A stretch of DNA of 64,000 nt from Neodiprion pinetum (lineage: Eukaryota > Arthropoda > Insecta > Hymenoptera > Diprionidae), in contig NC_060238.1 in the NCBI RefSeq assembly GCF_021155775.2, positions 14,856,542 through 14,920,541 on the forward strand, written 5' to 3'. The notes below the pieces were generated by a model, which saw nothing but the letters and a program-made list of their open reading frames with translations, made no database searches and was not told the origin of the DNA. This document shows, in pieces, positions 52,947 to 63,420 of the stretch (within the stretch, counting starts at the first letter, position 1; the number at the start of each line of letters is the position of its first letter). The position numbers and the translations under genes are program-made.

Positions 52947-54625
52947 ATGGCAAATCCAGCAGGGGGGAGGAAAAGAAAAGCAATATCGCTGCAGAAGAAG
53001 CTGGAAATTTTGGAGGAAGTACATGATAACCCACAAGAACCGAAGATCAGTGTTGCAAAGCGGCTCGGTCTTCCATATTCAACACTGATGACAATTATCG
53101 CCAATTCGGCAGACATTAGGTCAAGTACGTCTAAGGCAGGACCTTTAGGCGAGAAAAGAACACGAACTCAAGAGGGCCGATTTTCAGACTTGGACAAAGC
53201 ATTGCTCACATGGTTCCAACAAAAACGGGCCGCGAACATACCCGTTAGTGGTCCAATGCTGCAAGAGCAAGCTTTAATTTTTGCAAAAATATTAAATGTA
53301 ACTGCTGACTTCAAAGCATCGGCTGGCTGGGTGTTCAAATTTAAAAAACGTTGCGGCATAACCGGCAGAAGTGTTTGCGGGGAAGCTAACAGTGTCGACG
53401 AGGCTACTGTAGAGCAGTGGAAGAACATCGATTTGCCTCGAATCATAAAGAACTACGATCTCCGAGATATTTACAACACCGATGAGACAGGTCTGTTTTT
53501 CAATCTCCTACCATCTAAATATTGGCTGAAAAAGGAGACCCCTGTCACGGAGGGAAACAGAGTAAACAGAGACTGACGGTGCTTCTAACAGCGAATGCAG
53601 ATGGCTCCGATAAACTTCGTCCCTTGGTCATCGGGAAATCACAGAAGCCGCGTTGTTTTAAAGGCGTAAAAAGCTTTCCTACAGAGTACGCAGCAAACAA
53701 AAAAGCATGGATGACTGGAGCATTATTTGAGTCGCAGTTAGATAAGCTGAATAACAGAATGCGTCGTGAGAAGAGGAAAGTCTTGTTGTTGCTTGACAAC
53801 TGTGCCGCTCACCCCCCGGCACTCCGTTTTAGCAACATTGAACTGGCTTTTTTTCCGGCCAACTGTACAAGCCATCTGCAGCCCCTGGATTTAGGAATCA
53901 TCGCTGCTTTGAAGGCCAAATACCGCAAGATGCTGGTACAGCGGGCAGTCGCGGCACTCGACGCGGGAGAAACGATGCCGAACTTGCATGTTCTGCAGGT
54001 GAGTTCGTGATGTTTGGAAATTTTCAACAAAAGCACATAGGCCTATAAAATCGGTATTATGCATTCAAATAAGAATGTTTCCGACACGTGATGTTTAGGC
54101 AGTGTTTAAATCTTGGAATTTGTTTCTTGTCTATAGGCAATGCAACTGACCGGTATTGCATGGAACCAAGTACAGTCTGACACCATTGCCAAGTGCTTTC
54201 AAAATGCAGGAGTCGTAAAGGCGAATGATCTCGATGCCTCTTCTAACGAAGAGAATGAGCTTAAGGGTTTCGAAGAGCCCGGAGATTGGGCACAAGTGTG
54301 TGCTGGGCTTCAGTTCGAGGATTTCGTTCATTACGATGAAGACTTGAGTACATGCGCGGTACAGGATGACGATGACATTGTAACTGAAATTCTTGCACAA
54401 GACTCAGACGGGGCTTCGGACGAAATAGACGAAACTGTCAAAGAAGTCCCGGTGAAATTTTGTGAAGCTTTGTCGGCACTGGAAATTACAAAGCGATATA
54501 TAATGTCCAAGGTTATCGATGGTAAAGGCATGCAACTCGTCAGTGACTACGAACGTTTCATGTACGAGTGCTCGTTGGCAGAAAAGAAACAAGCCACCAT
54601 TGATAGCTTCTTCAAACCTAAATAA
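52947..54625 (+). pseudogene. pogo/Tigger transposase, two exons, one frameshift, C-terminal PIP box
   Basis: ATG 52947 starts MANPAGGRKRKAISLQKKLE, a CENP-B-N/HTH domain (ISVAKRLGLPYSTLMTII), then a CENP-B-type second HTH (ALLTWFQQKRAANIPVSGP), and the DDE domain. The first Asp is in IYNTDETGLFF (53481). A frame change lies near 53550. The second Asp is in LLLLDNCAAHPP (53795) and the third in HLQPLDLGII (53888), with 30 residues between, the DD30D signature of pogo. An intron 53999-54136 (CAG/GTGAGT...TCTATAG/G, 138 bp, phase 0) joins NLHVLQ to AMQLTGIAWN. Exon 2 is acidic and ends KKQATIDSFFKPK, which fits the PCNA-binding box QxxIxxFF. PCNA binding is known for Drosophila pogo transposase. 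The protein cuts and moves the element; here the frameshift inactivates it. Confidence 0.92.
53999..54136 (+). other. Intron of the pogo/Tigger transposase
   Basis: The donor CAG/GTGAGT and acceptor TTGTCTATAG/G flank 138 bp containing in-frame stops. Removing it joins two frames in phase 0 at the place where TIGD-like proteins read through from the DDE domain into the ...AW..V helix. Confidence 0.75.
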
Positions 54626-54971
54626 CTGAATCAGCTTTCCTTATCTGACTTTTGTTCCTATTTTACTGTGATTGTTTTTAATCCGTACTTAAGACTAAAT
54701 AATATATATGATACATAGTACAAATGTAAGAAATGTGCAATATGTACAATACAAATACATATTACTGATTAATTGCGGCGAGTTTCGTTCATTCAATAAT
54801 GTGTGTGGGTGTATGATTCTAACCTCGAAATGTACCTTGATTTTCTTCGGAACATACAAAATTGGGTTATATGTATATTCCAAAATTCGAAATTTCACTT
54901 GTACGATATTCTCACTTATACGTAATTTTTAGCGTACCCCTTGAAATACGTATAAGTGGGGTTTCACTGTA

Positions 54972-55295
54972 TCTGTTGTATGAAGTTTTTGCTGAAACAG
55001 TAAATGCTTTTTGCATGTCTGTACATACATTTTTTTCGTTTCTTTGACGAGCTAAAATCGATATAGTCGAACCTGGTCGAAGTTCAAATTCACGCGCTGA
55101 GTGTCATCTCAGGTAGAGACACACTCGTATTTGATCTATTGGCACGCCGGCTGCGGTCACGAGATCGCCGAGCAGTCACCGACTCGTTCACATTCCGCAA
55201 CCTGAGTACAACAGTGCTACGGTTTCTCCATTCATTATCCCACGCCACGAATGGACACTTTAAAAGAGCAAAAATTAAGAAGCAGATTGGGCGTG
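54972..55295. other. Unassigned DNA
   Basis: About 320 bp between the pogo transposon and the Polinton E terminus. I see no gene or repeat. Confidence 0.35.
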
Positions 55296-55466
55296 AGTAG
55301 TGTATACATGACAGTTCTGGACCACCAACCCCCCTAGCTCCCCCCTAGTTCCCCCCCTAGCTCCTCCCTAGCTCCCCCTAGCTCGCCCCCCCCGCCCCCC
55401 TGACTCACGGCGCACCCGCTCTCACCCCCCCCCCGGTAATTTTCGGCGGCTATTCCCATAGGATTT

Positions 55467-55512
<46 letters not shown>

Positions 55513-55560
55513 AATTCCTGTCGAGACTTGTTTGGCGCCGGAAAGCCGCACATAAATCAG
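55296..55560 (+). repeat. Polinton E terminal region
   Basis: Terminus, CTAGCTCCCCC-type C-rich repeats (55327-55436), a long CA repeat (55469-55508) and CCTGTCGAGACTTGTTTGGC. Confidence 0.8.
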
Positions 55561-55718
55561 ATAAGGTAAGAACCCGCTAGATCTATTGAAAAAATTCCAG
55601 GAAATGACTCCTGAAGGAAGGTTTAAAATGGCGTTTTGAATGCTTTTAACAATTTTTTTATTTAACACCAATTACATTTAGTTTTCTTATTGTATTCTCA
55701 ATCATCTTATTCTTAATT

Positions 55719-56230
55719 TTAACGAGTAAAATTATACATATTATTTTCAATATCCATATTAATTGAACATATTGTTATTCCAAAATTGACTTGAACCAAT
55801 TTTTTAACGGTACCACTGATCGGATTATATTCAACAATGCGATCATGCAAGATCATGCAGTAGGCAGAAGTGTGTGGTGGGAACGTAGTGCTAGAGTCAA
55901 ATTCCAATCGAATGTCCACAGGTCCCCAGTTTTCAATGTTTCGTTCTGCTTGGAGCAATCGATGACGATAAGGGGAGCTTGGTTTGTGAATTCACGCCTC
56001 GATAGCAAAGGCCCAGCTTCTTTGTTATAGTAGCTCATTTGAAACCAAACATACATATCATAGAGAATGGCGGGGGATGTGCAGGCTCGGACTTGTTCGC
56101 TATAAATAGTCGTAAAACCCGAAACTGTGTGTACACATACCATCCGGTGAAGAGCGGGCAAGATAAGATTTTTCTTACACCAAACACTGTTCGCTACCTG
56201 CTTTTCGTTGACCGATTTTTCACACCACAT
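55719..56230 (-). pseudogene. Polinton E capsid-type protein (F54H12.2-like), C-terminal remnant
   Basis: Minus-strand frames FQMSYYNKEAGPLLSRREF, PLIVIDCSKQNETLKTG and, in another frame, GPVDIRLEFDSSTTFPPHTS and SAYCMILHDRIVEYNPISGT. It is the same remnant with the same frame break as 17744-18183, but the last part extends further (to 55719). The left end VWCKKNLILPALHRMVCVHT belongs to the repeat seen at 58795-59330, so the true N-terminus is missing. Confidence 0.7.
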
Positions 56231-56539
56231 GGCCCACGCTGCTTAAAGACTCATAAAACTCAAAAACTACATTAGGCGGCGGTGGGTTCGTGGGGAGGAG
56301 GAGGGGGAGGGGGTGAAAACCTGTTCCAACACGCTTTTAGGCAAGATGCAGCTGCGGAACTGGGTGACTTCAAACTGGCAGATAAACCGCAAAAATTTAG
56401 GGATGGTGGGGGCGGGGACTGCGGACCCCAGCCGTCTTTCGCATCATTTTTTACATGAATTTCATCATCTCTGCAGAGTCGGGAGGGCAATAAAACCCGA
56501 AAATTTAGGGATGGCGGGTCGGATAAAGGGGGGACCCAG

Positions 56540-56671
56540 TCGTCTCTGACGTCATTTTTCCCTCCGAGATGCGCAGAACGCAGTGCGCACCGCATCTCTG
56601 ACGTCATTTTACCCTCCGATATGCGCAGAACGCAGTGCGCACAGTTCCCAAATTCTTGCGATCTATCGGCC
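56540..56671 (+). promoter_or_regulatory. Polinton E CRE-like duplicated unit, cut at the TATA box
   Basis: Two TGACGTCA sites (56547 and 56600) occur in the 52-bp duplicated unit, as at 18493-18596. The following CGATCTATCGGCCTA is interrupted by the foldback element at what is the TATA box in copy B. Confidence 0.55.
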
Positions 56672-58070
56672 TATACAGGATGTCCCTAAATTGAGGGACA
56701 CGGACCAGCCAGCGTGATACCTGACTCAAATCCAACCGAGAATTTCTTTGCCGGAAGCTCGTCCGACGCATAGTTTTTGAATTATAAGCGATAGCGTTAG
56801 GCCAATCAGAGTGCACCATTTCATCTGGATTTGCCGCCACGGAAATTGCTGTTTTGTTCGTCTGGGTGAATTATTATTATTCGTTTGCGAATTAAATATC
56901 GGTACCTCCCCTCTCGCCCTGTTGTACCCCTTCTCGAGCGCTGACCTCGGTATTGTTGCCGCGGCACACGCTGCCGGCCGCACACCCACGGACGCACACT
57001 CGTGTGTGTGAAAATAAGCGAATGCCCAGCTACACAATACTACGAAACACACATCTACGAGTGAAAATGAAAATAAATCTCTAAATAAATCAGCGGATTT
57101 AAGATTTAATGTTATAAAACACTTCCAATCATCGATGTATGCATAAAACTAGAGATTTTAGATGATTAATATGCCGTTAGGGTTCATAATTACTCATTCA
57201 ATCAATCTGGCTTGAGATCTTCAGAATTATGCTTTCCGAACATTTTTTGTGTCTTTGCAACATAACTTTTCGACTAGTTTGAAATTCATCATTGACATCC
57301 GATTTTTCAATAATGCGAGGGAACAACAACTCGCTAAATTGACGTGTCAATAGGTTTGTAAATCAATTACGATTCACCTGAGTTAACACAAAATAACTGA
57401 ATAAATGAGAATTCACTGAATCACTAAAAATGATAACTGAAATCATGAAAATTATTTGAGATATAACTGAATTAGGAAGAGTTGTAATAAGTCAGGTTAC
57501 TTTGAATTACTTTAGATTCGTGCCAAAATTTTATGTTTAGAGAGAAAAATAATCAAATTCAAATGAAAAAGTAATTTTAAATGAAGAAGAAGAAAATTAC
57601 CAAATACCTGAATTCAAATGAAGCAATTTGAATTTAATAAATCTATCTGAATTTGAGGAAAAATAATAATTATTATTTGGAATAGAAAAATGAAGTCGAA
57701 TTACATGAATAAAATCAATTAATTCAATTCAAAAAAATATGGTGCCATTCAAATTCCTAGTTATTTCCTCGTCGATTCAATGTGGGTCTGGAGCCGCTTG
57801 TTTACTCACACGAACGATGCAATATAGTATCGATGTATGTGATTCAAGTATCAATTACTCAAAATTTATCGAACTCAAAAATATTTCGAGTAGGACTACG
57901 AATTATCAAAATATCTCTTCTGATATTAAGACTACACGCAGAAATTTACCAAATTGATTAATTTTTACCAATTCAATCGAACCGTGTCCGATTACTTTGT
58001 TGAAATCGATTAATCGATACATCGATTATTCTCAGATAAGTTGCCATCACTAGCATTGATCTCAACCGAA
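56672..58070. mobile_element. Foldback element, partial: one arm plus inverted loop
   Basis: 56672-57790 matches arm 31027-32130 (terminus CAGGATGTCCCTAAATTGAG). 57855-58070 matches the loop 32155-32345 in reverse orientation relative to the arm. The second arm is missing. About 60 bp (57793-57855) between them is unique. Confidence 0.8.
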
Positions 58071-58115
58071 ATTTTGCTCAAACTCGCGATCATCATCACC
58101 AGCACTGTTGTCAAT

Positions 58116-58267
58116 TCATGGTTCGGTGTCGATCATCAACGTATCGGCATCACTATCGATCATTTCATCATCATCCTCCGCCTCATCGTAAGCTACCTCT
58201 CTGCACACCCGCTTATAAGTTGGCGATCGTGGTGATGAATTGGATGGAGAGTCTGACGGTCCTCTTT
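58116..58267 (-). pseudogene. Acidic protein C-terminus fragment
   Basis: On the minus strand, after a stop near 58268, the frame reads RGPSDSPSNSSPRSPTYKRV, CREVAYDEAEDDDEMIDS and DADTLMIDTEP, then TGA (58116). There is no ATG. It looks like the acidic end of a small protein and recalls the poly-Asp ORF at 35635-35829. Function unknown. Confidence 0.35.
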
Positions 58268-58794
58268 TCTATCTAATCATTTTTTTTTTTTTGATACGAT
58301 TCTAAAATTTTCCGAGAATTTTTATGGATATGATGATAGGGAATACAGAAAAGTTGTAGCAAATTGAAAAACTTTGTTAACATATTAATCAAATGCGATA
58401 ATCATTACAGAATTCAAATCAACATTTACAGTATTGTAAGAGGATTGGCGTAGCACCGTATACATATATGTGTGTATTCTAGAGAGTACTCACAAAAAAT
58501 ATAAACTCGTTGAAGTCTTAAGATTTTTTAAATGAACACCGTTTTTTTTTCTCTTTCTCACAACTCAATTCATCAAAAGCGCTTGTTTCCACACGGAAGA
58601 TTTTCAAAATTACTAGAGAAGTTTCAAACCGCTGTACGAATTTATGTAAAAGGAGTCGCACCTACCCTCCACCCAGCAAAAACCAGCCGGCCAATCATTC
58701 GTAAAGCATGCACCACGTGACATACGGACAAAAAAAAGACGCTGGGGCAGTATAATCTAGGAGAAAATTTTCTGAAAAGCTCACCTCCTTTTCG
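58268..58794. other. Unassigned AT-rich DNA in Polinton E
   Basis: I see no supported gene. A short frame at 58532 (MNTVFFSLSHNSIHQKRLFP) runs 62 codons without recognisable motifs. Confidence 0.3.
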
Positions 58795-59330
58795 TTTATC
58801 GATTTTTCCCATCACGTGCCACACGCTGATTAACGACTCGTGAAACTCAAAAACTGTATGTGCACATTCTTGCGCCAAACACTGCTCGCTACGTGCTTTT
58901 AGTTGACCGATTTTTTCCATCACATGCCCCACGCTGATTAACAACTCATAAAACCCAAAAATTGCATGTGCACATACCATCCGGTCAAGAGTTGGCAAGA
59001 CAAGATTTTTCTGACGCCAAACACTGCGTACTACCAGCTTTTCGTTGGGCGATTTCTTTCTCGTTGCATACCCCACGCTAATATGGTTGGGGGTGTGCAG
59101 ACTAGGACTTGTTCACTATAAAGAGTTGTAAAATCCGAAAACTGTATGTGCATATACCAGCCAGTCAAGAGCGGGCAAGATGAGATTTTTTTCACGTCAA
59201 ACAATGCTCGCTACCTGCTTTTCGTTGATCGATTTTTCCCATCACATGTCCGGCACTGGTTGAGCTTGGGGTGTGCAGGCTCAGACCTGTATACCATAAA
59301 AATTTTTGATTCTTTGATGGCTGGGGTGGT
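58795..59330. repeat. Degenerate tandem repeat (four units) related to the capsid-side repeat
   Basis: Units starting CGATTTTTCCCATCAC occur at about 58801, 58908, 59051 and 59230. They share ACGCTGATTAA, CTCATAAAACCCAAAAA, ACATACCATCCGGTCAAGAG and GATTTTTCT(G/T)ACGCCAAACAC, with lengths of about 107-180 bp. Single related units lie at 18060-18220 and 56110-56270 next to the capsid remnants. The ORF on the minus strand (58642-59076) repeats the same peptide (LDRMVCAH) and is not a gene. Confidence 0.7.
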
Positions 59331-59383
59331 ACAAAGCTTGAACCCCCCACCATCACACTCAAATTCTTGCGATCTATCGGCCT

Positions 59384-59424
59384 ATATATAAGCTCAACGC
59401 ATCCGATGCAGACTCATCAGTCTT
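59384..59424 (+). promoter_or_regulatory. polB core promoter: TATATAAG and TCAGT initiator (copy E)
   Basis: TATATAAG (TATAA from 59387) and TCAGTC (A at 59419) are 32 bp apart, as in copy B. ATG 59483 lies 64 bp downstream. Confidence 0.6.
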
Positions 59425-59482
59425 ACACGATACGTGCAAGTCAAAAGTTACACAAAGTTCAGCTTATATCAACGTCAAAGTC

Positions 59483-60935
59483 ATGGCCGTCGAAGCGTAC
59501 ATGGGACTTGCAGAGCAGATGGAGGGGACGTACAATTTGCTGAGAGCAACCTGCCGGAAAAGAGAATGACGCCGTCATCAATCATTGGACTGATATTAGA
59601 ATTGCGAATATCCAAGTTCTGCGCGATATTTCCATGCAACGAGGAACAACCGTTGGTGCGAAAATACGGATCCAACAAACGATCACACTCCTACAATCTT
59701 GGGTGACGAAGATCAGGCAGTTGCAGCAGTGCGTAGTGGTGACGGGTGTAAATATCGGTACTCCTGCGAGTGTACAGTGGGACGATGTGGATAGTGTTTT
59801 CGCCAGCCAAATCAGAAAGGGGGTTGTCACAAATCTTCGTCATAAAGAACTCCACGAGGATCACAAAAACTTACCTCTTCGTCCCGAACATTTTACTCCT
59901 CCAGGTAGTAAAAATGCCAAACTCGCGACCACCCTTCAACCCAAAACAAAGTATATGTTGCACTTCAGAAATTTGAAACAGTGTTTGAGTTCAGGATTGA
60001 AAGTAACGAAAGTGCAGAATTTTAAAGTTTGCACAATCTCCATGGCTCGAGCCTTACATCACGCTCAATACACACATGCGTAAGCGGTCTAGGAATGAAT
60101 TCGAGAAAAACTTTTAAAAACTCACGAATAACGCTGTGTTCGGCAAGACTATGGAGAATGTGTGAAATCATCAAGATGTTAAATTGGTCACAAAATGGAA
60201 GGAAAGGGTGGTGCGAGAACGCTTATGGCCCAAGCAAACTTTCGAAGCTGCACCGTACTTGGCACTGATGTGGTTATCATTGAAATGAATCGCGTCAAAG
60301 TTCACTTCTCCAAACCTATTTACGTCAACGCATGAATTCTAGATGTGTCAAAAATCTTTTTCCACGATCTACACTATAATTATGTTGAAACCAACTTTGT
60401 GACAGAACAAGCTAAATTGATGTATACCGGTACGGACAGCCTTATTTATCAATTCAGTGTGCCCAATATCTACGATATCATCAAACGTGATGTAGATACA
60501 AGGTTTGATACCTCTGACTATCCGGCCGACAATGTGTATGGTATTTCCCTCAAAAACAAAAAACAACTAGGGCTAATGAAGGATAAAAATAATGGTAAAA
60601 TTATGACAGAGTTTGTGGGACTGCGAGCAAAGCTGTACACATTTATTACGATGGGTAACAATGGGAAAAAATATGACAGTGGCGTAAAAGTGAGTAAGCG
60701 TGCCAAGGGTGTGAAGAATCCATCAGTGAATAGCATTACGTTTCATGATTATAAGCGTTATCTGATAGCTTACCAAGAGTTGACTTTCCCACAGTGTTGA
60801 ATACGCAGCAAGAAACACGAAGTAAGCACGATCGTACAAAAAAAATTGGCTCTGAGTTGGCAGGATGACAAGCGGCAATTGATACCTGGACAGACCGACA
60901 CCGTACCTTGGGGGTTTGTCCCAGCCCCCCAATAG
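59483..60935 (+). pseudogene. polB: Polinton E polB, internally deleted
   Basis: ATG 59483 begins MAVEAYMGLAEQMEGTYNLL. A frameshift follows near 59545. MQRGTTVGAKIRIQQT continues to GVVTNLRHK, which is joined directly to ELHEDHKNLPLRPEHFTPPG. This removes about 2.3 kb relative to copy B (about 19095-21416), including the exonuclease motifs and motif A. The rest has several stops (for example 60094, 60114, 60163, 60334) but YTGTDSLIY (motif C, with Asp to Gly) and the ending QTDTVPWGFVPAPQ are clear. It does not share the one-base loss seen in copies B and C at 21747. Confidence 0.88.
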
Positions 60936-61138
60936 CTATAGGATGAAACTGTAGACGTAGAACTGATGTGAATATTTGTTGTTTGACGCCTCGGACGATC
61001 CACCATCGGGCGGAAACGTTTCACGATCAATACGATATTCAATGGATTTGAAGTTTCAAAATGCGATTTTATATACTTAACTATTGTTTGTTTATTTATT
61101 GATAATATATCGAGCAATTATCAATATTTATTCGTTTA

Positions 61139-61203
61139 CCACGAGACACGTTTTCAAAAAACGAAAAAAATTTTCCGAAAACGAAGAAAAGCTTTCAGAA
61201 AAT
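61139..61203. repeat. TTTTCNGAAAA palindrome array, Polinton E, cut by Gypsy-3
   Basis: Three A-rich units (ACGTTTTCAAAAAACG, TTTTCCGAAAACG, CTTTCAGAAAAT) lie directly before the Gypsy-3 LTR, 200 bp after the polB stop. Confidence 0.8.
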
Positions 61204-61639
61204 TGTTACGTCCTCCAGACTTCTTATTCCTTTTCCACACTCTTAGTTACTTTGCGCTCTGTAGTCTACTCTTATCGTCCGCGCGTCAGCAAATTCTTCT
61301 GTAACTCGCGGCTAGCTTGCCTTCTACATTCCGCTAAACTAGTCAGATCCATTCTAGCGCTCAAGCAAGACACCCATCTCTCTAAACCAAGACCATACCC
61401 TTTTCTTTCGACCGACTTCGTTGCATTGACTACTTATAAACAATCATATACTTTAAATCGTTAACCTTCCCTTAATACCGATCCCTTTCTATACTATTCA
61501 CTTCCTGCACTGGAAGTAGTAGCACGCGAGTGCATAGTCGACGTGATCGGACCCTATAATGGCCAAATAACACCTTGGCTGTGCGTGGAGTAAGCTCCAA
61601 TTACCGCTCATCGGAGCCTACGCAATCTACCCCGTAACA
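61204..61639 (+). repeat. Gypsy-3 5' LTR (436 bp)
   Basis: It starts TGTTACGTCC and ends CCCGTAACA, with substitutions relative to both Gypsy-1 LTRs. TTTTGGTGACAGCGG follows. Confidence 0.92.
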
Positions 61640-62307
61640 TTTTGGTGACAGCGGTTTTGCCCGTCGACCCACCCGTCAGTGCAGTGCTGCATGTTTTCTA
61701 CGAAAGTGTTCAGTACTCAAAATTTCTAACGCCGTATCAATCAGTGATAGCCGTGTTACGAACGAACTCTGGCCCACAAAGTACTGTGACAGGCATGCTG
61801 AACCTATTCAACTCGCGACGAACATAGGCTCTGCAAAGAGTCCCCAATTTCAATAACTCCGTCACATTTTGGTACTATTGAAATTCATCGATACGTACGA
61901 CGTCGAATAACTGTGTAGCGAGTGGAAATTTAGTGCGACAGCCAAGTTAAGCCGCACACCGCATCTGAACACATCACCTTTCGAACCGACAAATATTGAA
62001 TGGGCCCTTCCCGCTCATTCGGACTCCTGCAACCCTGTTAAAACGAGAATCTTGACCCGAGAGTGGCATCGCCCTAAGACCTGGATTACCACACTTATTT
62101 ATCAACACGCCAAGGGGTACCTCATCTATGCCCTCCTCGTGCCGACGCATGACGTGATCGCTTCTTCAAGTTTCACCTGCGTCCAGCTGCCTACAACCAT
62201 GCTGTACTCTGTTTTTGCGTTTACCTTCGCCCTGTAAGTCCACTCTAAGTCTAAGTGTTGAGTTGATATTTTTATTCCTTTACTTGCAATACCCTGGTTA
62301 AATCAAC

Positions 62308-63420
62308 ATGGCACCAACTAACGAAATCGGTTCAAATTTTTGGTCAGTAAAAGATGTCTTGCCGACAATCCCCCCTTTCGACGGCCACAACATGCCCTTC
62401 GACTCATTTGTAGAACAATTACGACACGTAGAGACTCTTATGAAAGCTTCGGATAAAATGACTTTCGCCAAATTTGCGCAATCAAAGGTGACAGGCACCG
62501 CTTTTCAATATTTGATAGGCATTAACTGTAATGACGTCAAGGACCTCATAACTGCCCTCAGCCGAGCATACCGCCCAGATATCCCCATACGCCAGTTATC
62601 TGCTCAATTAGATAGCATTACTCAACAACCATATGAGCGCATCATAGATTACTCGTGCAGAATGAAAGCAATATCAAAAGAAATAAGCACAGCGATCATA
62701 GCCAAGCACCCACCCGACTTAGCAACGCTTCTACTGAACGATCTAAACAAGGATACCTCTAGATCATTTATTAGAGGGCTTCGGCCAGAATTGGAGTGAA
62801 GAATCGCTACTATCAGACCATTACCGACTTTCGAAACTGCCGTCACTATCGCCGAAGGTGAAGAAGCCGAGCTAATCAACCGTCTGATGCAATTCTCTGC
62901 ACAATATTTTACCCTCTCTACACCCATGTGTCTGTCACTACCCCCCCCCCCCCCCCCATACTGCTCCTCCATCTCAGGTGCCCACCGCGGCATCCTTCAG
63001 CCCCCCCCCCCCCCCCCCCTGATGTCATTGCCCACACCTGGTTACGCTCATCAACCAGCGCCTCGTACTGAGCCGAGACCTTACACCCAAGTGCTCGATC
63101 CGAACACCTGTTCTACTGGCCACGTTAATGCTCTGCCCAGCAGTTGTCAATTTTGTAACCACCGGGGTCACTCCATCACGCAATGTCACCGTCTGCAAAG
63201 TAGAAGATATTGTACCAATTGTCGCAGAATGGGCCACTTCCACAATGAATGCAACATAAACCAAGAACTACACTGCGACAATTGTAAACGCAGAGGCCAC
63301 ACGGTAGACCAATGTAGATCCTCTCCGCGTAATAATCAAGGCAATGCAGGTCCAAATAAACATTCAAACGGGAACATCGCCCGCGGGGAGAACGCGCCCG
63401 CAAGCAATGCAAACAACTAG
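62308..63420 (+). pseudogene. gag: Gypsy-3 gag, one nonsense change and one frame change
   Basis: ATG 62308 reads MAPTNEIGSNFWSVKDVLPT and goes through the capsid region without the C-run expansion of Gypsy-1. TGA at 62797-62799 replaces a Trp codon present in Gypsy-1 (LEWRIAT). The next frame (62887-63420) has C-runs encoding poly-Pro and three complete zinc knuckles: CQFCNHRGHSITQC, CTNCRRMGHFHNEC and CDNCKRRGHTVDQC, then a TAG at 63418-63420 overlapping pol. C-runs at 62941-62957 and 63001-63019 are likely frameshift sites. Confidence 0.9.

Larger units (their letters stand above)
52555..54969 (+). mobile_element. pogo/Tigger-type DNA transposon, near complete
   Basis: The ends are CAGTGAAACCTCGTTTATACG (52555) and the complement of CAGTGAAACCCCACTTATACG (54969), with TA on both sides (52553-52554 and 54970-54971), the target duplication of Tc1/mariner-pogo elements. 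The subterminal regions carry multiple copies of CTTATACG/CGTATAAG, probably transposase sites. One transposase gene lies inside, with an intron and one frame break. Confidence 0.95.
55296..61203 (+). mobile_element. Polinton copy E, interrupted by a half foldback and cut by Gypsy-3
   Basis: It starts AGTAGTGTATACATGACAGT at 55296. The stretch to 56671 is nearly the same as 17249-18626 (terminal region, capsid remnant, subterminal block). At the polB TATA box a foldback arm begins (56672). After 58070 comes unassigned DNA and a tandem repeat region, then polB with promoter (59387-60935), its 3' region and a palindrome array (61139-61203), where Gypsy-3 begins. The stretch with a second promoter (59355 on) shows that two Polinton pieces may be joined here. 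Confidence 0.75.

Noticed and set aside
58642..59076. 144-codon minus-strand ORF
   Set aside because: It is a reading of the degenerate tandem repeat at 58795-59330; the peptide itself repeats with the units.
7376..62799. G-to-A hypermutation of retroelements (several Asp-to-Asn and Trp-to-stop changes in Gypsy-1, BEL-1, BEL-2 and Gypsy-3)
   Set aside because: Only about six sites, mixed sequence contexts, and other mutation types are as common; ordinary decay explains them.
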